From Stakelama flava (GTDB taxonomy: Bacteria > Pseudomonadota > Alphaproteobacteria > Sphingomonadales > Sphingomonadaceae): a stretch of 64,000 nucleotides of DNA. Each line of letters begins with the position of its first letter. The first letter of the stretch is position 1. The notes under the pieces were generated by a model, which was given only the letters and a program-made list of their open reading frames with translations, searched no databases and was not told the DNA's origin. The translations under genes were made by a program, and so were the position numbers. Shown in pieces: positions 45,183 to 53,588 of the stretch. The DNA lies in NCBI RefSeq assembly GCF_019351405.1, contig NZ_JAHWZX010000006.1:1-64000 (forward strand), given 5' to 3'.

Positions 45183-47063
45183 ATGGCAACCGCCGTGCAC
45201 AAGGTTACATCCGAAGAAGCCGCCGCCAATCCGCCGCCCGAAGCGGTGGTGGTCCGCTTTGCCGGCGACTCCGGAGACGGCATGCAGTTGACCGGCGGGC
45301 AGTTCACACTGTCCACCGCGCTCACCGGAAACGACCTTGCCACCTTTCCCGATTTTCCCGCCGAAATCCGCGCGCCGCAAGGCACGCTGTTCGGGGTATC
45401 GGCATTTCAGATCAATTTCGGGTCGACGTCGATCGAAACCGCGGGCGATGCGCCGGATGTGTTGATCGCGATGAATCCGGCGGCGCTGAAGGTGAATGTC
45501 GAGACGCTGAAGCCAGGTGGCCTGATTATCGCCGATGAGGGCGAGTTTTCGGACCGCAACCTTGCCAAGGCGAAATACGACGCCAATCCGCTGGAAGACG
45601 ACAGTCTTGCCAAATGGCAGTTGATGAAGCTGAACATCTCGCAACTTACTCTTGATGCCGTGAAGCCGTTCGGGCTGGGCAACAAGGAAGCGCTGCGCTG
45701 CAAGAATATGTGGACGCTGGGACTGGCGCTGTGGATGTTCGATCGCGATCGTCAGCCGATCATCGACTGGCTGAAGGCGAAATTCGCCAGGGCACCCGAA
45801 CTGGCCGAAGCCAATATCGCGGCGCTCGATGCCGGACACGCTTATGGCGAAACGGCGGAGATTGGCGGGCAGGTCGGGCAGCTTTCGGTTCCGGCAGCCT
45901 CGGTCGAGGAAGGGCTGTACCGCACGGTTACCGGCGCTGAATCGATCTCGCTGGGACTGGTCGCGGGGGCGCAGCTTGCAGGTCTGCCGATGTTCTTCGG
46001 CGGCTATCCGATCACGCCTGCGTCCGCGATCCTCCACCATCTGTCGCGGCTGAAGGAATATGGCGTCACCACGTTCCAGGCGGAGGATGAAATCGCAGCC
46101 GTCGCGGCGGCGATCGGGGGCAGCTATGCCGGACAGCTTGGCGTCACGTCGTCATCGGGTCCGGGCATCGCGTTAAAGACCGAGGCGATCGGGCTTGCCA
46201 TCATGACCGAATTGCCGCTGGTGGTCGTCAATTCACAGCGCGGTGGGCCCTCGACCGGTCTTCCCACAAAGACCGAGCAGTCCGACCTGTATCAGGCGGT
46301 CTATGGACGAAACGGCGATGCGCCGATGCCGGTGATCGCCGCGCGATCGGCCGCTGACTGTTTCGACGCCGCGATCGAAGCATGCCGGATCGCGACGCAA
46401 TATATGACGCCGGTGATGCTGCTGACCGATGGGTATATCGCCAATGCCGCGGAACCGTGGAAGGTGCCGGACATGAGCGGTTATTCGCCGTTCCCGGTTC
46501 GCTTCCTGGAGGAAGCGCCCGAAGGCGGTTTCCAACCCTATGCGCGCGATGAAAAGCTGGCACGGCCTTGGGTCAAGCCGGGGACGCCCGGCCTGCTCCA
46601 CCGCATCGGCGGGATCGAGAAGAAGGCGGGCAGCGGCAATATCGATTACAGCCCCGAAAACCATCAGGCGATGACCGACCTTCGCGCCGACAAGGTGGCG
46701 CGGATCGCCGTTCCCGATCAGGATATCGAGATCGGCGAGGTGGGCGGCAAGCTGGCCGTGGTCGGCTGGGGATCGACCTTTGGTCCGATCACGCAGGCGG
46801 TTCGGCGCGCGCGGAAAAAGGGGCTGGATGTCAGTCATATCCATATCCGCCATATCTGGCCGATGCCAAAGAATCTTGGCGAACTTCTAAAAGGTTATGA
46901 CAAGGTTCTCGTACCCGAAATGAACACCGGGCAGTTAAAGACGCTGCTGCGCGACCAGTATCTGATCGACGCCAAGCCGCTCAACAAGGTATCAGGCCAG
47001 CCCTTCCGCATTGCGGAAATCGAAGACGCAATCGAAGCGGCGCTCGGCGCCGACGGGAAGTAG
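45183..47063 (+). CDS. korA: 2-oxoacid:ferredoxin oxidoreductase, alpha (KorA-like) subunit
   Basis: A 626-residue protein in which the gamma and alpha regions of 2-oxoacid:ferredoxin oxidoreductases are fused. The N-terminal VRFAGDSGDGMQLTGG and YPITPASAILHHLSRLKEYG are family landmarks; GGPSTGLPTKTEQSDL is the pyruvate/2-oxoglutarate type. With KorB it oxidises a 2-oxoacid, probably 2-oxoglutarate, and reduces ferredoxin. I start at 45183 (CAGGAAGATC), because the longer frame begins inside the previous gene. No ferredoxin-type delta subunit is adjacent. Confidence 0.93.
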   Translation: MATAVHKVTSEEAAANPPPEAVVVRFAGDSGDGMQLTGGQFTLSTALTGNDLATFPDFPAEIRAPQGTLFGVSAFQINFGSTSIETAGDAPDVLIAMNPAALKVNVETLKPGGLIIADEGEFSDRNLAKAKYDANPLEDDSLAKWQLMKLNISQLTLDAVKPFGLGNKEALRCKNMWTLGLALWMFDRDRQPIIDWLKAKFARAPELAEANIAALDAGHAYGETAEIGGQVGQLSVPAASVEEGLYRTVTGAESISLGLVAGAQLAGLPMFFGGYPITPASAILHHLSRLKEYGVTTFQAEDEIAAVAAAIGGSYAGQLGVTSSSGPGIALKTEAIGLAIMTELPLVVVNSQRGGPSTGLPTKTEQSDLYQAVYGRNGDAPMPVIAARSAADCFDAAIEACRIATQYMTPVMLLTDGYIANAAEPWKVPDMSGYSPFPVRFLEEAPEGGFQPYARDEKLARPWVKPGTPGLLHRIGGIEKKAGSGNIDYSPENHQAMTDLRADKVARIAVPDQDIEIGEVGGKLAVVGWGSTFGPITQAVRRARKKGLDVSHIHIRHIWPMPKNLGELLKGYDKVLVPEMNTGQLKTLLRDQYLIDAKPLNKVSGQPFRIAEIEDAIEAALGADGK

Positions 47064-47067
47064 AACA

Positions 47068-48093
47068 ATGAACGAGATGACGCCGGTACAGACGACGCTG
47101 AAGGATTGGGAAAGCGATCAGGAAGTTCGCTGGTGCCCCGGCTGCGGCGATTATGCGGTGCTGAAAGCGGTGCAGCGGACCATGCCCGATCTGGGCGTGG
47201 CGCGGGAGAATACCGTGTTCATCTCCGGCATCGGCTGTTCGAGCCGCTTTCCCTATTACATGGAAACGTACGGCTTCCACACCATCCACGGCCGCGCGCC
47301 CGCGGTTGCGACGGGGGTGAAGCTCGCCAATCCCGATCTGGACGTGTGGATCATTACCGGCGACGGCGATGCGCTGTCGATCGGCGGCAACCATATGATG
47401 CATCTGCTGCGGCGGAACCTGAATACGCAGGTGCTGCTGTTCAACAACGAGATTTATGGCCTGACCAAAGGGCAATATTCGCCGACCAGCCGAGTAGGCA
47501 CGCGTAGCCCGTCGACGCCGTTCGGATCGGTCGACAGCCCTGCTTCGCCCTGTGCATTCGCATTGGGTTCGGGCGCGCGGTTCGTTGCGCGCGGGATCGA
47601 CGTGCACAAGAACCTGCCCAATGTGCTGAAGGCGGCGCATGCGCATCAAGGCGCGGCGTTCGTCGAAATCTTCCAGAACTGCATCGTGTATAATGACGAC
47701 GTGTTCGCGCCGTTCACGGCAAAGCCCAATGCGGCGGCGAACCAGCTTTGGCTGGCGCATGGCGAGCCGATGCTGTTCGACAAGGGCACGAAGGGCATTG
47801 CGCTCGATGTCAAGACGCTGTCGCTGAACGTGGTCGATGTGGTGGAAGGCGATTGGGAAGGCGCCGGCGTGCTGGTTCATGACCAGACCAACCGCACGAT
47901 CGCGCATATGCTGGTCGAAATGACCGGCGGACCCGTCGCGCTGGGCGTGTTGTACGACGACCCGAAACCGACATTCGACAGCGCGGTGATCGAACAGAAC
48001 CGAAGCGCGAGCGAAGGCAAAACGCCCGACCTGCAGAAACTGGTGTCGCAGGGGCAGACCTGGCAGGTGACCAAGCAGCCGCATCCGATGTGA
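47068..48093 (+). CDS. korB: 2-oxoacid:ferredoxin oxidoreductase, beta (KorB-like) subunit
   Basis: A 341-residue thiamine-diphosphate-binding subunit. WCPGCGDYAVLKAVQ and GIGCSSRFPYYMETYG provide the cluster-ligand cysteines, and IITGDGDALSIGGNHMMH is the TPP-binding motif. It follows KorA by four bases. Start is the ATG at 47068 (GGAAGTAGAAC upstream). In aerobic alphaproteobacteria KorAB can supplement or replace 2-oxoglutarate dehydrogenase. Confidence 0.93.
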   Translation: MNEMTPVQTTLKDWESDQEVRWCPGCGDYAVLKAVQRTMPDLGVARENTVFISGIGCSSRFPYYMETYGFHTIHGRAPAVATGVKLANPDLDVWIITGDGDALSIGGNHMMHLLRRNLNTQVLLFNNEIYGLTKGQYSPTSRVGTRSPSTPFGSVDSPASPCAFALGSGARFVARGIDVHKNLPNVLKAAHAHQGAAFVEIFQNCIVYNDDVFAPFTAKPNAAANQLWLAHGEPMLFDKGTKGIALDVKTLSLNVVDVVEGDWEGAGVLVHDQTNRTIAHMLVEMTGGPVALGVLYDDPKPTFDSAVIEQNRSASEGKTPDLQKLVSQGQTWQVTKQPHPM

Positions 48094-48129
48094 TGGAACC
48101 GGGCGCGCGCGCAAAGCGTAGCCCGGTCC

Positions 48130-49506
48130 ATGACCGAACCTGTCCTGCTATGGCTGCGGCGCGACCTGCGGCTTTCCGACCAGCCCGCCCTGATCGCCGC
48201 CGCCCATGAAGGACCGGTGGTTCCCGTCTATGTCCTCGACGATGAAACCGCGCAGCATCGCAAGATGGGTGGGGCATCACGCTGGTGGCTTCATCACAGC
48301 CTGAAAAGCCTCGACGCGGCGCTTCGTGAAAAGGGATCGCGGCTGATCCTGCGGCGCGGCAAATGCGAGGACGAGTTGGCGAGCGTCGCGCGCTCGGTCG
48401 GTGCATCCCGGGTGCATTGTATCCGTCATTACGAACCATGGTGGCGCAACGCCGAACGGGCGGTAGCGAAGGAACTCGACCTCAACTGCCATGACGGCAA
48501 TTATCTGACGCCGCCGGGATCGATCACCACCGGGTCGGGCGAACCGTACAAAATCTACACCCCGTTCTGGAAAGCGTTGAAAGACGTCATGCCGCCGCGC
48601 GACCCGTATAATCGGCCGCAAAAGATAGAGGCGCCCGAAAAATGGCCAGCGAGCGATAATCTGGTGGATTGGAAATTGCTGCCGACAAAACCGAACTGGG
48701 CCATGGGGTTCGACGATTGGGAGCCGGGCGAGGAGGGCGCACGCAAACGGATCGATTCGTTTCTGGGTGAGGCGGCCGAGTATGAGGGGCAGCGTGACCT
48801 GCCGGGGGTGGAAGGGACGTCGCGCCTTTCGCCGCACCTGCATTTCGGCGAAATCTCCCCGACCTATGTCTGGCATCGTACCGCCGATGCGGGCGGATCG
48901 GTCGATGTCTTTCTGGGTGAGCTTGCCTGGCGCGATTATGCGCAGAATGTCATCCTGCAATATCCCGAATATGCTTCCAAAAACGCGCGCGATCGATTCG
49001 ACGATTTCGAATGGCGCGATTTCCGCTCGTCCGCTGCTCGCGATGAATTCGATGCATGGAAACAGGGCCGTACGGGCTATCCGATCGTCGATGCCGGGAT
49101 GCGCCAGCTATGGGCGACGGGATGGATGCACAATCGCGTGCGCATGATCGCGGCGAGTTTTCTGATCAAGCATCTGTTGATCGACTGGCGCGAGGGTGAA
49201 AAATGGTTTTGGGACACGCTGGTCGATGCCGATTACGGATCGAATGCGTGCAACTGGCAATGGGTCGCGGGGACCGGCATCGATTCGAACATGTTCGGGC
49301 GGATCATGGCGCCGCTGAAACAGTCGGAAAAGTTCGACGCGGCCGACTATATTCGCGAATGGGTTCCGGAACTTGCCGAGCTTTTAGACGACGCGATCCA
49401 TGATCCGGAAGCGGCGGGATGCAGGCCCGATAATTACCCAGAAAAGCTGATCGGGCATAAGGCAGCGCGCGAGCGGGCACTGGCAGCAAACCGCAAAATC
49501 CGGTGA
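48130..49506 (+). CDS. phrB: CPD deoxyribodipyrimidine photolyase
   Basis: A 458-residue flavoprotein that repairs cyclobutane pyrimidine dimers in blue light. N-terminal LLWLRRDLRLSDQPALIAA is the antenna domain, and the C-terminal FAD-binding catalytic part has TGYPIVDAGMRQLWATGWMH, NRVRMIAASFLIKHLL and a Trp-rich VDADYGSNACNWQWVAGTG. Class I length. It follows korB in the same direction after 36 bases, and converges with the SDR gene. Confidence 0.94.
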   Translation: MTEPVLLWLRRDLRLSDQPALIAAAHEGPVVPVYVLDDETAQHRKMGGASRWWLHHSLKSLDAALREKGSRLILRRGKCEDELASVARSVGASRVHCIRHYEPWWRNAERAVAKELDLNCHDGNYLTPPGSITTGSGEPYKIYTPFWKALKDVMPPRDPYNRPQKIEAPEKWPASDNLVDWKLLPTKPNWAMGFDDWEPGEEGARKRIDSFLGEAAEYEGQRDLPGVEGTSRLSPHLHFGEISPTYVWHRTADAGGSVDVFLGELAWRDYAQNVILQYPEYASKNARDRFDDFEWRDFRSSAARDEFDAWKQGRTGYPIVDAGMRQLWATGWMHNRVRMIAASFLIKHLLIDWREGEKWFWDTLVDADYGSNACNWQWVAGTGIDSNMFGRIMAPLKQSEKFDAADYIREWVPELAELLDDAIHDPEAAGCRPDNYPEKLIGHKAARERALAANRKIR

Positions 49507-49524
49507 CGGCGGCGGCCGGGCCGG

Positions 49525-50238
49525 TCAGCCCTCGACGCGTTCGAAGTGACCAGGTTCGAAGCCGTCGGCAAGCAGTGCGGCGATCCGGTTTGCGACGATT
49601 TCCGGTGTTTTCAGTGTGTTCGGGTCCTCGCCCGGAAATGCGCGCGCGCGCATCTTCGTCCGCGTCGCGCCGGGATCGATCACCGCGACCTTTACGCCGG
49701 CGATATTTTCGACCTCCTTGCCATAGGAGAGCAGTAGATTTTCGAACGCCGCCTTTGACGCGCCGTACATGCCCCAATAGGCGCGGGGGTTTCGCCCGAC
49801 GCTGGAGGTGAGGCCGATCACCCGGCCTGCTTTCGAATTGCGCAGCATCGCGTCGAACGATCCGATCAACGCGGCCTGCGCGCTGACATTCAGGGTAAGA
49901 ACCTGCGCCAGTTCTTTCGGGTCGAACGCGCTCACCGCGCCCAGTGTACCCAGTGCGGCGGCGTTAAGCACCAGAATGTCGAGCCGGTTCCAGCGTTCTT
50001 CGATCGCGGCGGCAAGGCGAGCGACGCTGTCGCCCTCGGCCAGGTCCATTGGCGCGATGGTGGCGGTGCCGCCCGCCTCGTAAATCGCCTGTTCGACCGA
50101 TTCCAGCCCGCCCACCGTGCGCGCGGTCAGGATCACATGCGCACCCGCACTTCCCAGTGCCAGTGCGGTCGCAGCGCCGATGCCGCGGCTCGCGCCGGTA
50201 ACAAGGGCGATCTGATCGGCAAGCGGTCGGTCGGTCAT
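49525..50238 (-). CDS. short-chain dehydrogenase/reductase
   Basis: A 237-residue NAD(P)-dependent SDR. The cofactor motif LVTGASRGIGAATALALG and the catalytic YWGMYGASKAAFENLL (Tyr and Lys four apart) are intact, with Ser in LTSSVGRN. Start ATG at 50238 follows CGGAGCAGCC. Substrate is unknown. It lies between photolyase and purF. Confidence 0.9.
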   Translation of the reverse strand: MTDRPLADQIALVTGASRGIGAATALALGSAGAHVILTARTVGGLESVEQAIYEAGGTATIAPMDLAEGDSVARLAAAIEERWNRLDILVLNAAALGTLGAVSAFDPKELAQVLTLNVSAQAALIGSFDAMLRNSKAGRVIGLTSSVGRNPRAYWGMYGASKAAFENLLLSYGKEVENIAGVKVAVIDPGATRTKMRARAFPGEDPNTLKTPEIVANRIAALLADGFEPGHFERVEG

Positions 50239-50302
50239 GGCTGCTCCGTCAGGATATGGGGCCAGTCCCGCGGCGCTTCAGGCAATCGCGCCGCACGGGA
50301 GA

Positions 50303-51760
50303 TCAGCCGACGCGCTCTTCGAGCATCGCGAACTGATCGACGGCGGCGACATCGTCCTGATCAGTGAGGTTCGTCGGATAGTCGCCGGTGAAGCAGGCGT
50401 CGCAATATTTGGGTCGAATGTCGGCGCGCGCCTTTTCGCCCAGCGCCTTGTACAGACCGTCGATCGAAATGAACGCCAGACTGTCGGCGTGGATATAGTC
50501 AGTCATTTCGGGCGTATTGAGCCTCGCGGCGAGCAGCTTTGCGCGTTCGGGCGTATCGACGCCGTAATAGCAGCTGTGCCGGGTCGGCGGGCTGGCGATG
50601 CGCATATGCACTTCGGCGGCGCCCGCATCGCGCATCATCTGAACGATTTTCAGGCTGGTCGTCCCGCGAACGATCGAATCGTCGATCAGCACGACGCGCT
50701 TGCCGCTGATCAGCGCGCGGTTGGCATTGTGCTTCAGCTTCACGCCCAGATGGCGGACCTCATCGCGCGGCTGAATGAAGGTTCGTCCGACATAATGCGA
50801 CCGGATGATGCCGAGTTCGAACGGGATGCCCGATTCCTGCGCATAGCCGATCGCGGCGGGGACACCCGAATCGGGGACGGGGATAACCAGGTCCGCTTCG
50901 ACCGGGCTTTCAATGGCAAGCTGCGCGCCGATTTCCTTGCGCACCGAATATACCGACCGGTCATCGGCAATCGAATCGGGGCGCGAGAAATAGACCCATT
51001 CGAAAATGCACGGGCGCGACGGTTGTTTGCCGAAGGGATGCAGCGAACGGATTTCGGTACCCTGAACGATGATGAGTTCGCCCGGCTCGACCTCACGCTC
51101 GAATGTCGCGCCGCACACGTCCAGCGCCACCGATTCGGAAGCGAAAATCACTGAATCGCCAAGCTTGCCCATCACCAGCGGACGGATGCCCAGTGGGTCG
51201 CGGCATGCGATCATGCCTTCGGGCGTCATGCAGATCAGCGAATAGGCGCCTTCGACGCGTTTCAGCGCATCGATGAATTTGTCGAGCAGCGTGCGATAGC
51301 TGCTGGTCGCGACCAGATGGATGATGACTTCGGTATCGCTGGTCGACTGAAAGATCGAACCCTGCCGCACCAGATCGCGGCGCAGGCGCATCGCGTTCGA
51401 AAGATTGCCGTTATGCGCGACCGCGAAGCCGCCGCTGGCAAGGTCCGCATAAAGCGGCTGGACATTGCGAAGCGCGGTTTCGCCGGTCGTGGAATAGCGG
51501 ACATGCCCGACGGCCGCTTCCCCCGGCAGGGCGCGAATCACATCGTCGCGGTCGAAATTCCCGGCAACATGCCCCATCGCGCGATGAACATGGAATTCGC
51601 CGCCGTCAAAGCTGACGATCCCGGCGGCCTCCTGCCCGCGATGCTGAAGCGCGTGAAGGCCGAGCGCAGCGAGCGCCGAAGCGTCCTCCGCACCGGATAT
51701 GCCGAATACGCCGCACTCTTCGCGCAGCTTGTCGTCGTCGAATGGATTGGTGGTAAACAT
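50303..51760 (-). CDS. purF: amidophosphoribosyltransferase
   Basis: A 485-residue enzyme of the first committed step of purine synthesis. The N-terminal glutaminase starts after a short propeptide with the catalytic Cys16 in REECGVFGISGAED, followed by DGGEFHVHRAMGHVAGNF and HVRYSTTGETALRNVQPL; the phosphoribosyltransferase domain has VVLIDDSIVRGTTS with the PRPP-binding loop. Full length. It lies 64 bases to the right of the SDR gene, on the same strand. Confidence 0.96.
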   Translation of the reverse strand: MFTTNPFDDDKLREECGVFGISGAEDASALAALGLHALQHRGQEAAGIVSFDGGEFHVHRAMGHVAGNFDRDDVIRALPGEAAVGHVRYSTTGETALRNVQPLYADLASGGFAVAHNGNLSNAMRLRRDLVRQGSIFQSTSDTEVIIHLVATSSYRTLLDKFIDALKRVEGAYSLICMTPEGMIACRDPLGIRPLVMGKLGDSVIFASESVALDVCGATFEREVEPGELIIVQGTEIRSLHPFGKQPSRPCIFEWVYFSRPDSIADDRSVYSVRKEIGAQLAIESPVEADLVIPVPDSGVPAAIGYAQESGIPFELGIIRSHYVGRTFIQPRDEVRHLGVKLKHNANRALISGKRVVLIDDSIVRGTTSLKIVQMMRDAGAAEVHMRIASPPTRHSCYYGVDTPERAKLLAARLNTPEMTDYIHADSLAFISIDGLYKALGEKARADIRPKYCDACFTGDYPTNLTDQDDVAAVDQFAMLEERVG

Positions 51761-51889
51761 GCGATCCCATCGCGTTACTGCCTGCGCGCCATATAGGGAT
51801 ACGCGATCGATTTGTCGCCCTTTTGTAACATGCTGCGTGAACCGGCATTCGAATTACGCGTTTTTGCCCCATATCAAGGGAGATGCGCG

Positions 51890-52138
51890 ATGACGAAGGA
51901 CCATGGCAATCAGGTAAAGGACGACAAGCTTTACGAAGATTTGCGCGACCAGGGCGCGTCGAAGGAGAAGGCGGCGCGAATCGCCAATGCCAAGGCAAAG
52001 GGCGATGTCGATCACAAGGGCACGAAGCTGGAAGATCGGACCAAGGACGAACTGTACGACGAGGCGCAAAGGATCGGCATTGAAGGGCGGTCGGACATGA
52101 CCAAGGATGAATTGATCAAAGCAATCCGATCCCACTGA
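51890..52138 (+). CDS. small Rho-N-domain-like protein
   Basis: An 82-residue hydrophilic protein. The sequence MTKDHGNQVKDDKLYEDLRDQGASK leads into an acidic/basic middle, and TKDELYDEAQRIGIEGRSDM followed by KDELIKAIRSH resembles the small Rho-N/SAP-type helical module that binds nucleic acid. The ATG at 51890 follows CAAGGGAGATGCGCG. It probably binds DNA or RNA, but this is inference. Divergent from purF. Confidence 0.75.
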   Translation: MTKDHGNQVKDDKLYEDLRDQGASKEKAARIANAKAKGDVDHKGTKLEDRTKDELYDEAQRIGIEGRSDMTKDELIKAIRSH

Positions 52139-52207
52139 GAAGAAGTTGGTGCAGCTTCGCTTTGATGGGTTTCCGCGCCGTATCAGCATCGCCTATGGCC
52201 AGACGCC

Positions 52208-52570
52208 ATGAACGATAACAGCGAATCCGAGATGACCCTCGATCCCAAATTTGATTCCGCGGGCCTTATCACCGCAGTGGCGACCGATGCCGCGTCCGGC
52301 GAAGTCCTGATGCTCGCCCATATGAACGCAGAGGCGCTGAAGCTGACGCGAGATACCCGCATTGCCCACTTCTTTTCGCGCAGCAGGGGGCGGCTTTGGA
52401 AAAAGGGCGAAACAAGCGGCAATATCCTGCGTGTCGTGGAAATGCGGATCGACTGCGATCAGGACGCGGTCTGGATGCGGGTGGAGGCGGACGGGCCTGC
52501 CTGCCACACCGGGCGCAGGAGCTGTTTTTATCGCCGCATCGGCGTACAGGGACTGGAGCCGGTCGATTGA
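52208..52570 (+). CDS. hisI: phosphoribosyl-AMP cyclohydrolase
   Basis: A 120-residue enzyme of histidine biosynthesis that opens the purine ring of phosphoribosyl-AMP. The metal and substrate residues are in [36 protein letters not shown] and [14 protein letters not shown], with the C-terminal [10 protein letters not shown]. Full length for the single-domain form; no HisE is fused. The stop overlaps the next gene's TTG start (TTGA). Confidence 0.94.
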   Translation: MNDNSESEMTLDPKFDSAGLITAVATDAASGEVLMLAHMNAEALKLTRDTRIAHFFSRSRGRLWKKGETSGNILRVVEMRIDCDQDAVWMRVEADGPACHTGRRSCFYRRIGVQGLEPVD

Positions 52571-53076
52571 TCCGCGTGCTCCTGTGCGCGCTGTTGATAG
52601 CCGGATGTTCGGGTAGCGACGGTGGCGGGAGCGACAGGGCGCCGAGGTCCGCGCCTGACCTGGAAACGGCCGCGATCCGGCGCGGGGTGATCCGCGATCC
52701 GGAATCGGGCGTGCTGACCGGTTTGTACGCGCGGGATACCGATCGTGTCTGTATCGTGCCGCAGGGCATGGGATATCGCATCGGCGTCTCGGTCGATTAT
52801 GGCGATTCTATCATGTGCAGCGGCACCGGACATGCCAATCGGGCGGGCGAAACGCTGCATATCGAACTGGGTGGGGGCAGCGCATGCAGCTTCGATGCGC
52901 GGTTCGACGATGGGCATATCATTTTCCCCGGAAAAGTCCCGCCCGGTTGCGAGGCGCTGTGCACTCGCCGCGCCTCGCTCGCCGGTCTGGAAGTCGATCC
53001 GATCAGCGTTTCGCGATCTGAAGCGGCGGCGATGCGCGATTCAAGAAACCGAGCGCTCTGCGAAACCGGCGGTTAA
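52567..53076 (+). CDS. hypothetical lipoprotein overlapping hisI
   Basis: A 169-residue predicted lipoprotein with lipobox LLIAGC, Cys13 counting from a TTG start. TTG at 52567 overlaps the hisI stop (TTGA), and GGAG lies about ten bases before it. The rest is a secreted domain with six or more cysteines ([27 protein letters not shown]), suggesting disulfides. Unknown function. A GTG at 52576 is an alternative start. The next gene is the MerR regulator after 50 bases. Confidence 0.7.
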   Translation: MIRVLLCALLIAGCSGSDGGGSDRAPRSAPDLETAAIRRGVIRDPESGVLTGLYARDTDRVCIVPQGMGYRIGVSVDYGDSIMCSGTGHANRAGETLHIELGGGSACSFDARFDDGHIIFPGKVPPGCEALCTRRASLAGLEVDPISVSRSEAAAMRDSRNRALCETGG

Positions 53077-53090
53077 CCACTGTTTGAACC

Positions 53091-53119
53091 TTGACGTTCA
53101 CGTAAGGGGAAGGTAGTAA
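53091..53119 (+). promoter_or_regulatory. MerR-type operator and sigma-70 promoter with leaderless start
   Basis: TTGACG at 53091-53096 and TAGTAA at 53114-53119 are separated by 17 bases, a sigma-70-like promoter. The spacer and -35 box overlap GACGTTCACGTAAGG, which resembles the ACGTTTACGT repeats bound by LiuR-type MerR regulators of fatty- and branched-chain acyl-CoA genes. Transcription starting about seven bases past TAGTAA would begin at or within a base or two of the ATG at 53127, so the merR mRNA appears leaderless. Autoregulation is inference. Confidence 0.55.
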
Positions 53120-53126
53120 GCGCGTC

Positions 53127-53558
53127 ATGGCTTCGGATCATGCAACGCTCGCCGCGCTCGCTCCCATCGACCAGCGAACCGACCGCGATTTCTTCTCCAT
53201 CTCCGATCTTTCGAGCGAATTCGGCGTTACCGCGCGCGCGCTTCGTTTTTATGAGGATGAAGGGCTGATTTCGCCCGAAAGGCGGGGGCTTTCACGCATC
53301 TATTCGCATCGTGACCGCGCTCGCCTCGCATGGATTTTGCGCGGCAAGCGGGTCGGTTTCAGCCTCGCCGAAATCCGCGAGATGATCGACCTGTACGATG
53401 TCGGCGACGGGCGGCGGGTTCAGCGCGAGGTAACCATCCAACGCTGCCGCGAGCGGATCGACACGCTGGAATCGCAGCGCCGCGATATCGATGCCGCGAT
53501 CGAGGAGTTGCAGGACTTTCTTACGCTGCTCGACCGCAAGATCGCTGAAGACGAATAA
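53127..53558 (+). CDS. MerR-family transcriptional regulator (LiuR-like)
   Basis: A 143-residue MerR regulator. The winged HTH is in FFSISDLSSEFGVTARALRF, then YEDEGLISPERRGLSR, followed by a helical dimerisation segment RERIDTLESQRRDIDAAI and no Cys-rich metal loop. It is probably a sensor of acyl-CoA or related metabolites rather than metals, because an acyl-CoA dehydrogenase follows at 30 bases. Start ATG at 53127 has no clear ribosome binding site, fitting a leaderless message. Confidence 0.88.
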   Translation: MASDHATLAALAPIDQRTDRDFFSISDLSSEFGVTARALRFYEDEGLISPERRGLSRIYSHRDRARLAWILRGKRVGFSLAEIREMIDLYDVGDGRRVQREVTIQRCRERIDTLESQRRDIDAAIEELQDFLTLLDRKIAEDE

Positions 53559-53588
53559 AACGAACATACAGGCAAGGATCAAAAGGCA

